DNA of 64,000 nucleotides from assembly GCA_964036195.1 (NCBI GenBank), contig OZ038454.1:19454315-19518314 (forward strand), in the 5' to 3' direction. The notes under the pieces were generated by a model, which saw nothing but the letters and a program-made list of their open reading frames with translations, did no database searches and had not been told where the DNA came from. Below, in pieces: positions 11,741 to 21,024 of this stretch. Numbering within the stretch: the first letter of the stretch is position 1; every line of letters begins with the position of its first letter. The stretch is from Sphaerolaimus hirsutus. Its lineage: Eukaryota; Nematoda; Chromadorea; Monhysterida; Sphaerolaimidae. Both the position numbers and the translations under genes were made by a program.

Positions 11741-12699
11741 AATGAGAATAAGAATTTGGATATGGGAGAAATTAAGTTTGTGACGGGAAAGAAAATTCGT
11801 TTTAATGTACCCAAAGAGCGGGGAGTAAATCACATCTTGCTCATGCATACTAAAGACAGAGTAAAATTGAAACCGCTTGCTGTCACGTCAGTGACAGTAT
11901 ACGCGCCTGATGTCACACAGGAATTCTTGACTATGGTGTTGAAGGATAGGAAATTAGAAAAGCATTATGTAGGAGCTCCGATTGATAGGATGATGAGAGT
12001 ACACAGGATAAAAATTTACCCCACTCTGGTTGATTTAAGTAGACAATTTGACAGCGAGCGAAAGTGTTTTATGCTTTCATGCTCAATTCCAGTCTTCAAC
12101 CCAAATAGAAGTGACATCACTGTGCCAAGTGATAGACCCTTGATTAAGGTTACTCAACTAGGCGGAGAATTGCATAGGGCACTTGGAGTGGTGCCGGAAA
12201 AGCAGATTTTGATTTCTGCACCTACCAAACCGAACAATTTGGGTGATCAGTCCACTCCAGTGTATGTGACTGGTCACACTACACTGAATGGGACACAAGT
12301 CCCAGTAATACTGACGCCACAGTATGGAGATCATTTTAGGAAACTAGTGATGACTGGGCAGGAGTGCCAGCAACGAATAGGAGAGTGGCTAGACTGTTTG
12401 CAGACAATTCATCCCGAAGCAAAATTGTCAGCAATGATATTGAATGAAAACAGTGTGAAGCAAGTTTTCCCAGAGTCAATAGCCGCTATGACCGAGGACG
12501 CAGGAGAGAAAAGGGTTTCTGAGCTGAAAAAGGCTGCAGAGGCGGCCAGAAAGGATTCACCGAATGCTGTGGCTACGGTGACAGTGCAGCCTGATCTTGA
12601 AGGAGAAAATAGACTAAACTTGCCAAACTTGGCGAAACCTATGGTGCCACAACTCAGTTTGCAGGAAAGACATGAAATCATCAAACGGGACGCAAATTT

Positions 12700-13640
12700 T
12701 AGTGACACAGTTTTGAACGAGGAACAAAAGCAGGAGTTTTTAGAGATGTTGTTGCGCTATCATGACGTTTTCGTCTTAGAGTTGGCCAACCGCAGCTCTT
12801 GCAGTGCCCTTGTGGCCGACATCCGGCTTAAGGATGAAAATCATCCTGGCTTTCAAAGTCGGCCTTATCCTATCAGTTTTTTTGAGGAAAAAATCCTAGA
12901 TCATTGGCTAGTAAGGCAAATATCCTTAGGATTAGCTGAATTTGGACTCAGTCGCTTCTCGAGCCCGGTTTTCCTGGTTCGAAAGCCGACGGCAGAGCCG
13001 GAAAAGGTGCCAACAATTAAAAACTGGCGCACAGTGTTTGACCTCAGGAAAATTAACTCGCTGACCCGTTTAGAGCAAGGGAACGTAACACCCCTTCAGC
13101 AATTGTTAGAAAAACTCCTGTTAGGAGTGGTCTGGTCCACTTTTGACGGATTATCCGCCTATGATATGATTAAATTGTCAGAGAGTAGTAAGGATTTATT
13201 CGCAATTTCGACTGCGCGTGGGGTTTTAAAATTTAATTCTTTACCACAGGGGAGCAGCTTGAGCACATCAATATTTTCTCTCGCCATGACCGTGATCTTT
13301 TGGAACAGTCGAAAAACTCTAACGTACGTAGATGACGTGTGCACGGTGTCTGACAAGGTGGAGGACCATGTGCATGACGTGGAAGATGCTTTGAAGCGTT
13401 TTGCCCGCTACAAATTCCGCATTTCGCTGAAAAAAACCGTTTTTGCGGCCAAACGCGTAAAAATGCTAGGGCAATACATCAGCAGAGAGGGTAGAGAGAT
13501 GGACAAGGAAAAGGTGGAGGCAATCTGTAAATTGCCCCCACCAAAAGACAAAACTGGTGTGCGCAGTTTCCTAGGAATGGCAAACTGGCACCGAAGCTGG
13601 ATCAAAGACTTTGCCATCCACATGAGGCACTTGAATAAGC
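12700..13640 (+). CDS. pol: Reverse transcriptase domain
   Basis: Palm and finger blocks are in order: FSSPVFLVRKP, WRTVFDLRKIN, an FDGLSAYD catalytic Asp block, LPQG at 13241-13252 and the catalytic YVDD at 13325-13336, then the GQYISREG and FLGMANWHRSWI thumb blocks typical of Ty3/Gypsy RT. It copies genomic RNA into DNA using a tRNA primer. All catalytic aspartates are present and no stop or frameshift is seen across the domain. Confidence 0.93.
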
Positions 13641-14130
13641 TTTTGACAGGAAAAGATAATCAACCCTTTGTATGGAATGATGACGCACAAGAAGAATGGC
13701 AGTGGCTGAAAGACCAGCTCATGAAGGCGCCAATTTTGGCCGCTCCAGATTACAGTAAAAGTTTTGAGCTGCGCACAGACGGCTCAAAGAAGGGCATTTC
13801 TGGAATTTTGTCGCAGAAGGCCGATGGAAATAGACACAACGTCATTGGGTATTATTCTAGAGTGCTGTCCAAACAGGAGCAGCGCATGGCCAGTTACGAT
13901 TTCGAAATGCTCGCCATTGTGTCTTCCTTAATTCACTGGCGCAGCATTATTTTTTGTTACAAAGTCGAAGTGCACACTGATTGTGCGGCAGCATGCTATT
14001 TGTTAAGAGATAAACATGCACAGAATCCCAGAGTCGCTAGGTGGTCATTAGCAATTAGTTCCTTTCCTGGGGTTAACATAAAATACACCCCGGGAAAAAC
14101 TAATCCCGCAGACGTGTTGTCCAGAGAGTT
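13640..14130 (+). CDS. pol: RNase H domain
   Basis: It follows RT directly. Catalytic residues are visible in ELRTDGSKKG (Asp codon at 13778), YDFEMLA (Glu) and EVHTDCAA (Asp), with a C-terminal NPADVLSRE block. It degrades the RNA strand of the RNA:DNA hybrid. It is continuous with RT and intact. Confidence 0.9.
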
Positions 14131-14559
14131 CTGCGCTGAAGACATTTCAAAACAACCAGAAATGGTACCAGATCCATCAGAGGAAATATTGAATGACGAC
14201 CGCATGGAGATTTGCGGAGAGGATTGCGGAGATTCTTGTGAGCTACAGCAGACTGTGAAACATCACGTGCAAAAGCACCTTTTGCAGGTGATGCAGACTA
14301 GGAGCAGAACGAAGGGCGTCACTAAAGACGCTAGTCAGGTGTCTGCGGCGCCCATGTCGACGTTAGATGTTCCAGGCAATGCTGGGGTGCAGCAAGGAGC
14401 ACCAGCACCGGCGGTGAAGGTGCCTGCACCAAATGTAGTGGTGACAAATGACCAAGGCGTCAGCCACTCACTAGTCATTCCAAACGACTATAATGTTGAT
14501 CAGACGCCAGATCAAATTGCTAGAAGTCAATTGCCCAGCCCATCGGATTATGACAAAGA

Positions 14560-15856
14560 AAATTTTTCTGACTTTTTAGAAGAAGACGGAATAGTGCAAA
14601 AGTTCCGAGACGGACAGGCGGCCGATGAATTTTGTGCCGCAATGAAGGAATTTTTAGTAGATGGAAATTTACCAGTAAGTTCTACCTTGGCCAGACGGGT
14701 GGTTCTGGCGGCACAACAGTACGTTATGGAAGATGACCTACTGTATTACTTTGATAAGCGCAAACCAGGCCTGGAACCAGCTTTGCTGCTGTATGTGCCC
14801 ACCGACATGAGGCGTTCGGTGATGGCACTGCACCATGCATCTGGCTGGGGCTCACATCAAGGTGCAGCGAGAACTTATCAGAGGCTCTTGCATTGTTTTT
14901 ATTGGCATAATGCGTACAATGATGTGGTGGATTACATTCGTAAGTGTGCAAAGTGTTTTGCTCATAAGGGGCAGACTGGACAGGTGGTGTCACCGACAGG
15001 CCAGTTACCACAAGCTGACAGGCCTTTTGATGTATTGTATTTTGACATTTCGAATGTAATGCATTACAGTGCCACATGCCAATACAAGGCTGTAGTTACA
15101 GCGATATGACCGTTTTCCAGTTATCCATTCGCTGCGCCCTTGTCAGACATGCGTACGATAACAATCGCGCAGGCACTTATGACACATGTTTTTGCATTCA
15201 CAGGTTTTCCCAGGGTATGTATTAGTGACCATGGTGCCAATTTAATGGCATTACGGGAATGTTTCAAGTTTCTGCGTGTAGGCCACAGAAATGTATTGCT
15301 GGCCAACCCACAGGCAAATAAGGTAGAGAATTGGCATCGTTTCAAAACATCACTAGGTATTATGATTACGCAATACGCTAGGAGTCATGAGAATTGGGAC
15401 GAAACATTACCAATGCTGATGCTGGCCCTTAGGACCAGTCATTCTGCAAGTATCGGCATGAGTGCTTTTGAGGTGGTGTTTGGCCACAGACCAAATTTGT
15501 TTTTTCTTCCCGATGCTTTGAGTCGACCAAGTCTTGCTTTACGGACCAATGACTCTGCCATTGGGTTCGTCAGAGAATCAATTTACCAAGCGTGGAAAAC
15601 TGCAATTAAAAATAAATTAGAATATGAACAAACTACCGCTAAACAAGTTGAGTTGGAGAAAAATAAACTGCAAGTAGGCGATGCAGTTTATGTGAGACAA
15701 GTCTTTGTGCCAAAAGTAGGGCAGACCAGTAAATTTCTGCCTAAACTTCTGGGACCACTAGTAGTCCGCCGTGTTTTAAATAGTGCAGCATATGTAGGTG
15801 CGATAGGAGAACCAGATCGCCCTGCTCAGTTGATTCCATTTAGGAGGATTTGTAAG
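14560..15856 (+). CDS. pol: Integrase, interrupted by one in-frame TGA
   Basis: An HHCC zinc-binding module (HHASGWGSH ... CAKC) lies at about 14,832-14,960. The catalytic core has the first Asp in YFDISN (about 15,041), the second Asp in CISDHGAN (about 15,224) and the Glu in NKVENWHR (about 15,322). A GPL module (KLLGPLVVRR, about 15,745) follows. A TGA at 15107-15109 lies between the first and second catalytic residues, and the same frame continues on both sides. So this copy carries a single nonsense codon, or depends on readthrough, or the base is an assembly error. After FRRICK (15,856) a GT donor could splice to 15,948, where the frame again matches. Confidence 0.88.
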
Positions 15857-15947
15857 GTTGTTGGTGACGCTGAGGCGAAGAAAAATAAGAAGATGGAGGT
15901 TTTGAATTGCATTTTTCATTCTGATAATATCCCAAAATTTTTTGCAG

Positions 15948-17959
15948 CCATTCGCGGTGCTGGCAGTCACTCAGGCGCTGCCAATCCAGGTCACTCAGGC
16001 AGGAGCCCTGGTGGGCATGGTGGAATGTCACCGGTGGCCTGCCCTGTCCAACGAGATGATAGAACTGCATCATTGCGTGCAGCAGTACGAAGTGCCGTAT
16101 TTGAAGAGGCTGTGGGTCCGCGTGCGCGGGGGAGTGCGACCATGGGCGATAGGAGTGCGGCCATTTCTGACGAGTTTTCACTCCCGCAGCACCCGCTGGC
16201 CAGTGGACAGCAAAGATGCATTTGGGGAATCGAACCTGTTGTACAAGTTACCAAGAATCAGTCTGGACCCCAGACAAACCCTGTTTGGCCAGGTGATGAA
16301 TGTGGGCGCACCGGCGCCGGGAACCAGCTCTGGCAGGCAGGAGGTGCTGATGCACCCGTGGCCGGCAGATGGGCTAGCTTCTGATGAGGTGGACAGGGAG
16401 ACTCCTCCCATTCGTCCACAGCCACTGGGAAGCACAGCAGTGGTGGGTTTTTTATGTGTACATTGTAGTATTTTCCGTTTAGATAGTAAAAGAAATGTGT
16501 TTTGTGAAGAAATTTTTTTTCAATTTCCAAGGTGTCCATATTGATTCCTAAATAAGTCACAAACTTTCAGCCTCTCAAGCCGCCGAGGCCCATGGACAAT
16601 GACCGCAGGTATGTGAAGGCATTTTCATGCCATAGGTGTGGCCAAAGGGGTCATAAACAGCATGAATGCAGAAATAATAGGTATTGTCCTAAATGTAAGG
16701 TTAACACCCATAAGGCTGGAAATTGCATATTTGGTGCCACTGAAGATCGTGAAGCTCGCTATTCACGTAGTAAAAATAATATTCAACAATTAGCCCAGGA
16801 AATTAAGACTGAAGTAATGAGTGCGGTAATTTCTCAATTAGCCCCATCTAATCAGTCATTTCCACAGAATTCTAGAGGCCATGTGCAAGCGCGCGGCCAA
16901 AAACGTCGAGGCAATGTATAAGCTTGCCTTGGACCAGGGCAATTGGAAGTCCCATGAAGTGAGCGCCTTGGTGACGGCGGGCAAAATCATCCCTGCAGAC
17001 GAGTTGCATACCACTGACTTTATGTGTGTTTAGTGTGGTTTTGTTCAGTAGTGTTTGTGGTGGTGTTTTAGATGTAACTTTGTGTTTTTTTTTGAAAGGA
17101 GCTGGAGCTGAGAAAATTTTATACCTTTTTTTCATTGAAATTTTTCTCAGTTCGGCGACGGTTACAGGCACTATGGGGTTTTTTTTTGTTTTTTTTTTTA
17201 AATTTTCTCTTTTATTTTTTTTTACCTATTTCTATACATTCCATTTTATTAAAATAAATTACATAAAATCTTAAAAACCCAAATTCAATTTTATTCTTTT
17301 ACACATATTTACACATAATTTCATATATAAAACAACTTAAAAATCATTCTACCCTAAAATTCAATCATAATGTGGGGTACACATTAATACGAAAGTATAT
17401 TGGAAGGTGTAAGTTTATTTTTTTTGTTGTGTTAGTAGTAAGTGTACGCATTTGTTAGAAATTTTATAAGTTTTCACTTTAGTCAAGCTTACACTTATGT
17501 ATCGTCTACCGCATTCCATCATTCATACCCACATAGTGTAAGGCGCCCTACCACAATAGACAATAGCTCCTGACCAATGTCCATCTACAACACCAACACA
17601 ACAACTACCATTTAGTTCCAGGAAAGCTGTTTGCTGACATTCATTGTTGACTTTGTCGCAGCGAGGAGGCATCATTGACCACAGCACTGAAGCCAGAAGA
17701 TCATCAGCCAGCTGTCGTGCGCACCAGTTTGTCAATGATTCCAGTGAGATCAGTTGCCAGAGCTTATGCACAGAGCGTTCAGACGCCGCATTTATTGGCC
17801 ACGGGCAACAGATTGTTGACAGCTGCCAGACAGACTTACATCCCAGTGCCAATGACCGAATCAGTGCCACCACCCTCAGCAATTTCGACCAGACATCCAG
17901 CAATCAAATTCAGGAGGAAAACCAACAGCAGTTTTTGGGCGGAGACCGGAGGAGAGTAG
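15948..17959 (+). CDS. Spliced 3' accessory region downstream of integrase
   Basis: Four exons with matching phases are proposed: 15948-16442 (acceptor TTTTTTGCAG), 16571-16608, 16868-17023 and 17662-17959 ending in TAG. Intron lengths are 128, 259 and 638 bp. The first exon can be joined in phase to the end of integrase at 15,856, so this may be a C-terminal extension of Pol, or a separate accessory gene. The product has many Trp/His/Arg residues, a Pro-rich middle, a helical segment (KNVEAMYKLALDQGNW) and a basic C-terminus. I recognise no family. Long overlapping open frames (to 16,384 and 16,544) come from reading through the introns. Confidence 0.5.
16571..16921 (+). CDS. Double CCHC zinc-knuckle ORF in a 3' intron
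   Basis: If the intron 16609-16867 is retained, the small exon reads on into a 110-residue basic protein starting at ATG 16592. It has two C-x2-C-x4-H-x4-C knuckles (about 16,628-16,669 and 16,685-16,726), a helical middle and a basic tail (RGQKRRGNV). It is a second nucleic-acid-binding module, separate from the Gag knuckle. In retroviruses such a knuckle belongs to nucleocapsid, so its place 3' of integrase is odd; it could have an RNA export or chaperone role. Function is inferred from the knuckles only. Confidence 0.6.
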   Translation, partial: PLKPPRPMDNDRRYVKAFSCHRCGQRGHKQHECRNNRYCPKCKVNTHKAGNCIFGATEDREARYSRSKNNIQQLAQEIKTEVMSAVISQLAPSNQSFPQNSRGHVQARGQKRRGNV

Positions 17960-18048
17960 GTGGATAGGTTGGAGCGTATTGCGTGGGACAGGTGCATGGT
18001 GATTACTTATTTAGGAATTTTTTTGTGTGCCTGCAGAGCGGCAAAGGT

Positions 18049-18060
18049 TGTATTAGGGGG
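18049..18060 (+). promoter_or_regulatory. Polypurine tract, first copy
   Basis: GTATTAGGGGG immediately precedes TGATCCC, giving a plausible plus-strand primer site followed by an LTR starting in TG. A similar tract (CTATTAGGGGG before TGATC) is at 18521-18531, so the LTR start is ambiguous between 18,061 and 18,532. Confidence 0.5.
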
Positions 18061-18679
18061 TGATCCCATTATCCCATTATCTCGTTCAGTAGTAGGTAAA
18101 GTTTGGTTAAATTAAATTTTGTAAGTTTTCAGTTACTTGTGAGGCTAATTTTGTTTTTGGTTACGTGTACTAGTGAAGGAAGTTTTAAGGACCAAGTTTG
18201 TTTAAGGCCAAATTTTGTTCTAAGGTGTCTCAAATTGTCTTTCTTGTGTACAGTCATAAAAATTCAAAATCTCCAAAAAAATATTGAAATCTCATTTTGT
18301 TTTGTCTTTGCTCATTACTTGAACATTTTGCTCAGTTTACAATTTTAATCATTCCAAATTGTTTGAAGCAGTGGTATGCTTACTCATTGTGGCGTATTTA
18401 GGAATTTTAAATGTGTACGTAGTCAAGTAAGTGGTTGTGTAGTTTAGGTGTAGTATAAGCCCTTGGTACCCATTTCTTGTGTTTAGGAGTAAATTTCCCT
18501 TCTGTGTGGAACCAGAAGTTCTATTAGGGGGTGATCTATTGTATTGCTACTGTTGCCATGGTTATTAGGTGGTGATTTATGTTGGCACGTGTCCAAGAAA
18601 GTTGTTGACGTGGGTTATGGTAATTATCAGTTCAGACAAAAATATGGGCGTGGCAAGTTATGTGTGGGCGTGTAGCCCG

Positions 18680-18687
18680 TATAAAAG
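18680..18687 (+). promoter_or_regulatory. LTR TATA box
   Basis: TATAAAAG lies about 210 bp upstream of AATAAA, the spacing expected for U3/R of an LTR. Transcription would start near 18,710 (CATTCGGGGTTCGG). Confidence 0.6.
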
Positions 18688-18892
18688 AGAGCATCTGCCA
18701 GTCATTCGGGGTTCGGAACCGGAATAGTGAAAATACATCAAGCTAGCAAAGCTAAGCTGCAGCTGAAAATAGTAGCTGAAAGTCCAAGTGACTGGATTTG
18801 AGGAACCCGTATGCTTGGCAGGTGCTGTGGAAGTTCAGTGCCGTGTGATCCAAGTATTGTGAGTGTTTGATATATTTAAGTGTTTGACCATC

Positions 18893-18898
18893 AATAAA
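18893..18898 (+). terminator. LTR polyadenylation signal
   Basis: AATAAA in CATCAATAAACTTG, downstream of the TATA box. A second AATAAA is at about 19,001-19,006. Cleavage would follow within a few tens of bases. Confidence 0.55.
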
Positions 18899-19134
18899 CT
18901 TGTGCCAAGGGGCAACGACCGGCTGCGTTTGGCTTGCAAAGTAACTCAGCAACACGACATCGAACCTGCACTTCATCACGAGCGCTCAACCAAATCACAT
19001 CAATAAACCCACATGCATAACATCGCATGTCATCGGTGAAGTCGCCGGGTATCCTTGTCATCCTCCTGAAGTTCGTCGTAGTCAGAGTGGACGTTGGAAC
19101 CTGTAAAGGTGTAAGTCCAACTTCACATAGAAAA

Positions 19135-20430
19135 TAAGTTCACCACCTGAAGGAATAAAAAAATATTTTTGAGAACATACCTTATATAAAAACTGAATCA
19201 GGTTTTCACCCTAGTTCTGCTAATAAAATTTTTTTTCGTCTGTTTAGCCACCCCCATCATAAATGGCAGACCAAAAATTCCACTTTAAACCAATTTTTTT
19301 TCCACACTTTGAAAGTTGGTTTACAAAGTCCAGTAGAGGAGGGTCTAAGGTTCAAAGTTACGTAAACAACATGACCTCCAAAATGGCAACATAAGGAAAT
19401 TTATTTGCGGTGAATTCTATGATGTCATAATGATGTCATTGGCGCTCCACACGGTGGTTGACGCTACTTTTTAGAAGTCGATTGAGTCAACTCAGAGTCA
19501 ACTGTTCTAAGTATAACTATTTTTAATTTTTTACCTGTGTTGATTAAGAAATATTGAGAAGTCGATTGATGTAGAATGAAAGAAGGGGATTTTTTGGATA
19601 CATATTGTAAATGGCTCAGAGTCAATTGAATCTTTGACCAGTTGACTCTGAGTTGACGCTAATTTTGGCGTCAACTAGCGTGTGTGGGACCATTGCAGGA
19701 ACAAAATTTTACAGAATTTTCACTTTTTCATTCCACCCAAATAAATTTACTGATGTCGCCATTTTGGAGGTCATGTTGTTTATGTAACTTTGAACCTTAG
19801 ACCCTCCTCTACTGAACTTTGTAAACCAACTTTTAAAGTGTGGAACAATTGGTTTAAAGTGAAATTTTTGTTCTGCCATTTATGATGGGGGTGGCTAAAC
19901 AAAGGATAAAATTTTAATTAGCAGAACTAGGGTGAAAACCTGATTCAGTTTTTATATAAGGTATGTTCTCAAAAATATATTTTTTTTCCTTCAGGTGGTG
20001 AACTTACTTGGGACACTTGGGTCGTTTTTTTAAAAAAACGACAACTTTATACAGTGTGGCACAAACTGTAGTGGGTCGTCGGGAGCTGCCCCACTGCCGT
20101 ATAGTAGGGGTGGGTGTTGCCAAGATACCCCTAAAATTTTAGCTTTCTACCACCCCCACAACTGGAGATACAGCCCCTTTAGTGTAGTTAATCAAGTGGG
20201 TGGTGTACTTGTTTGGGACACTGAAAACCTGGCAAAAAATTGTTGCATATAGGGCGACCCACCCTGTAGTTGGTCGCCATGCTTCCCCCCATTGGTGCAG
20301 AGTAGAGGGATGTTACAAGTATATATTCACAAAGTTTCAGCTCTATAACCCACCATAGCCCGAGATATAGCTTCCGAAATGAAATAAAAAAATGGGTGGC
20401 TTACTTGACCGGGAAGGTGTTTATTTAGGT
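19135..20430. repeat. Foldback element FB1 with long inverted arms
   Basis: Arms at about 19,140-19,395 and 19,750-20,010 are near-perfect reverse complements (e.g. GAGGGTCTAAGGTTCAAAG against CTTTGAACCTTAGACCCTC). The right side extends to CCGGGAAGGTGTTTAT near 20,430, whereas the left outer arm is truncated. It is the same family as 32,275-33,735. The loop contains an inserted MITE (19,441-19,691). No ORF of note. Confidence 0.75.
19441..19691. mobile_element. MITE family C copy 1, nested in FB1
   Basis: Terminal repeats of the GGNCCCACACACGCTAGTTGACATC type (right end GCGTCAACTAGCGTGTGTGGGACC). Flanked by ATT on both sides (19438-19440 and 19692-19694), a 3-bp target duplication as in PIF/Harbinger-like elements. 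Confidence 0.65.
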
Positions 20431-20768
20431 GCCCTGTTTGGGTCGCTGGTTATGGATAGGTTTTGTGGTCTGTTTCGGTGGAAAAACTAGAATTGTGGTG
20501 GATTTAATGTTTTAGGCGCCCTGGGGAGTAACAATTTACTTCTAATTCAGTGTGCATTTTACAGCTGAGGTGGTTGAGTTTTCATCTCCAGAAAAGTTTA
20601 GGGACTTCTGTCCGCGACGGTTTGATAATCTTTTCCCACAGGAAATGCTTGATTAAAAACTTACTTTGATGGTTTGATACTTTTCAATTGAAATGTTTAA
20701 CTTGTTTCACTGATAAAAAAAAACAGTTGAAAAATTAATTGCCATCCCTTAAACGTGTAGATTATCAA
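20431..20768. other. Intergenic or intronic stretch, nothing recognised
   Basis: AT-rich; no ORF, RNA gene or clear repeat seen. Confidence 0.5.
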
Positions 20769-20943
20769 TAGGGTTCAAACGGGACCAGTTTTTCGGACCG
20801 GGACCGGGACCAGAAATCTTCTAATGTCGGGACCGGGACTGCCTTTTTCAATTGTTGGGACCGGGACTGGCGGGTCGGGACCGGGACTGGGATTTGCCGA
20901 ACCATGTACCGGCACCGCGGCACCATGTCCCGTTTGAACCCTA
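20769..20943. mobile_element. hAT-type MITE family B, short copy
   Basis: Ends TAGGGTTCAAACGGGACC and its reverse complement. The interior is GGGACC-rich tandem repeats. Flanks ATTATCAA and GTTATCAT match at 6 of 8 positions, consistent with an old 8-bp target duplication. Longer relative at 46,970-47,853. Confidence 0.7.
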
Positions 20944-21024
20944 GTTATCATCACTGGGCGTTTTACACCTTTGATTTTTTTGCAACTCCAAAACTTTCGC
21001 TCTCCATTCTTCCATGCATCCCAG

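Larger units (their letters stand above)
1..19000 (+). mobile_element. Giant Ty3/Gypsy-type LTR retroelement with env-like gene upstream of pol
   Basis: Gag, zinc knuckle, glycoprotein, aspartic protease, reverse transcriptase, RNase H and integrase follow one another on the plus strand, ending in an LTR-like region with polypurine tract, TATA box and AATAAA. The 5' LTR and primer-binding site are not in the window, so position 1 is already inside the element; the right edge (about 19,000) is approximate because no second LTR is available to compare. Reading frames run 160-681, 623-4276, 4251-5531, 5513-15109 and 15140-16384. The two changes near 4,260 and 5,520 fall inside predicted introns. 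The order gag-X-env-PR-RT-RH-IN is unlike the usual gag-pol-env. RT motifs LPQG and YVDD, protease DTGA and a GPL module after the integrase core fit Ty3/Gypsy. Confidence 0.85.
18061..19000 (+). repeat. 3' LTR (boundaries approximate)
   Basis: This stretch has LTR architecture: it starts TG after a polypurine tract, has a TATA box at 18680-18687, a short transcribed region and AATAAA at 18893-18898. The U3 part seems partly duplicated (TTTAGGAATTTT and TATTAGGGGGTGATC modules near 18,010-18,066 and 18,397-18,536). No coding potential is seen. The 5' partner LTR is outside the window. Confidence 0.55.

Noticed and set aside
19001-19130. Primer-binding site or leader exon after the LTR
   Set aside because: No complement to a tRNA 3' end is evident and no second LTR copy exists in the window to compare.
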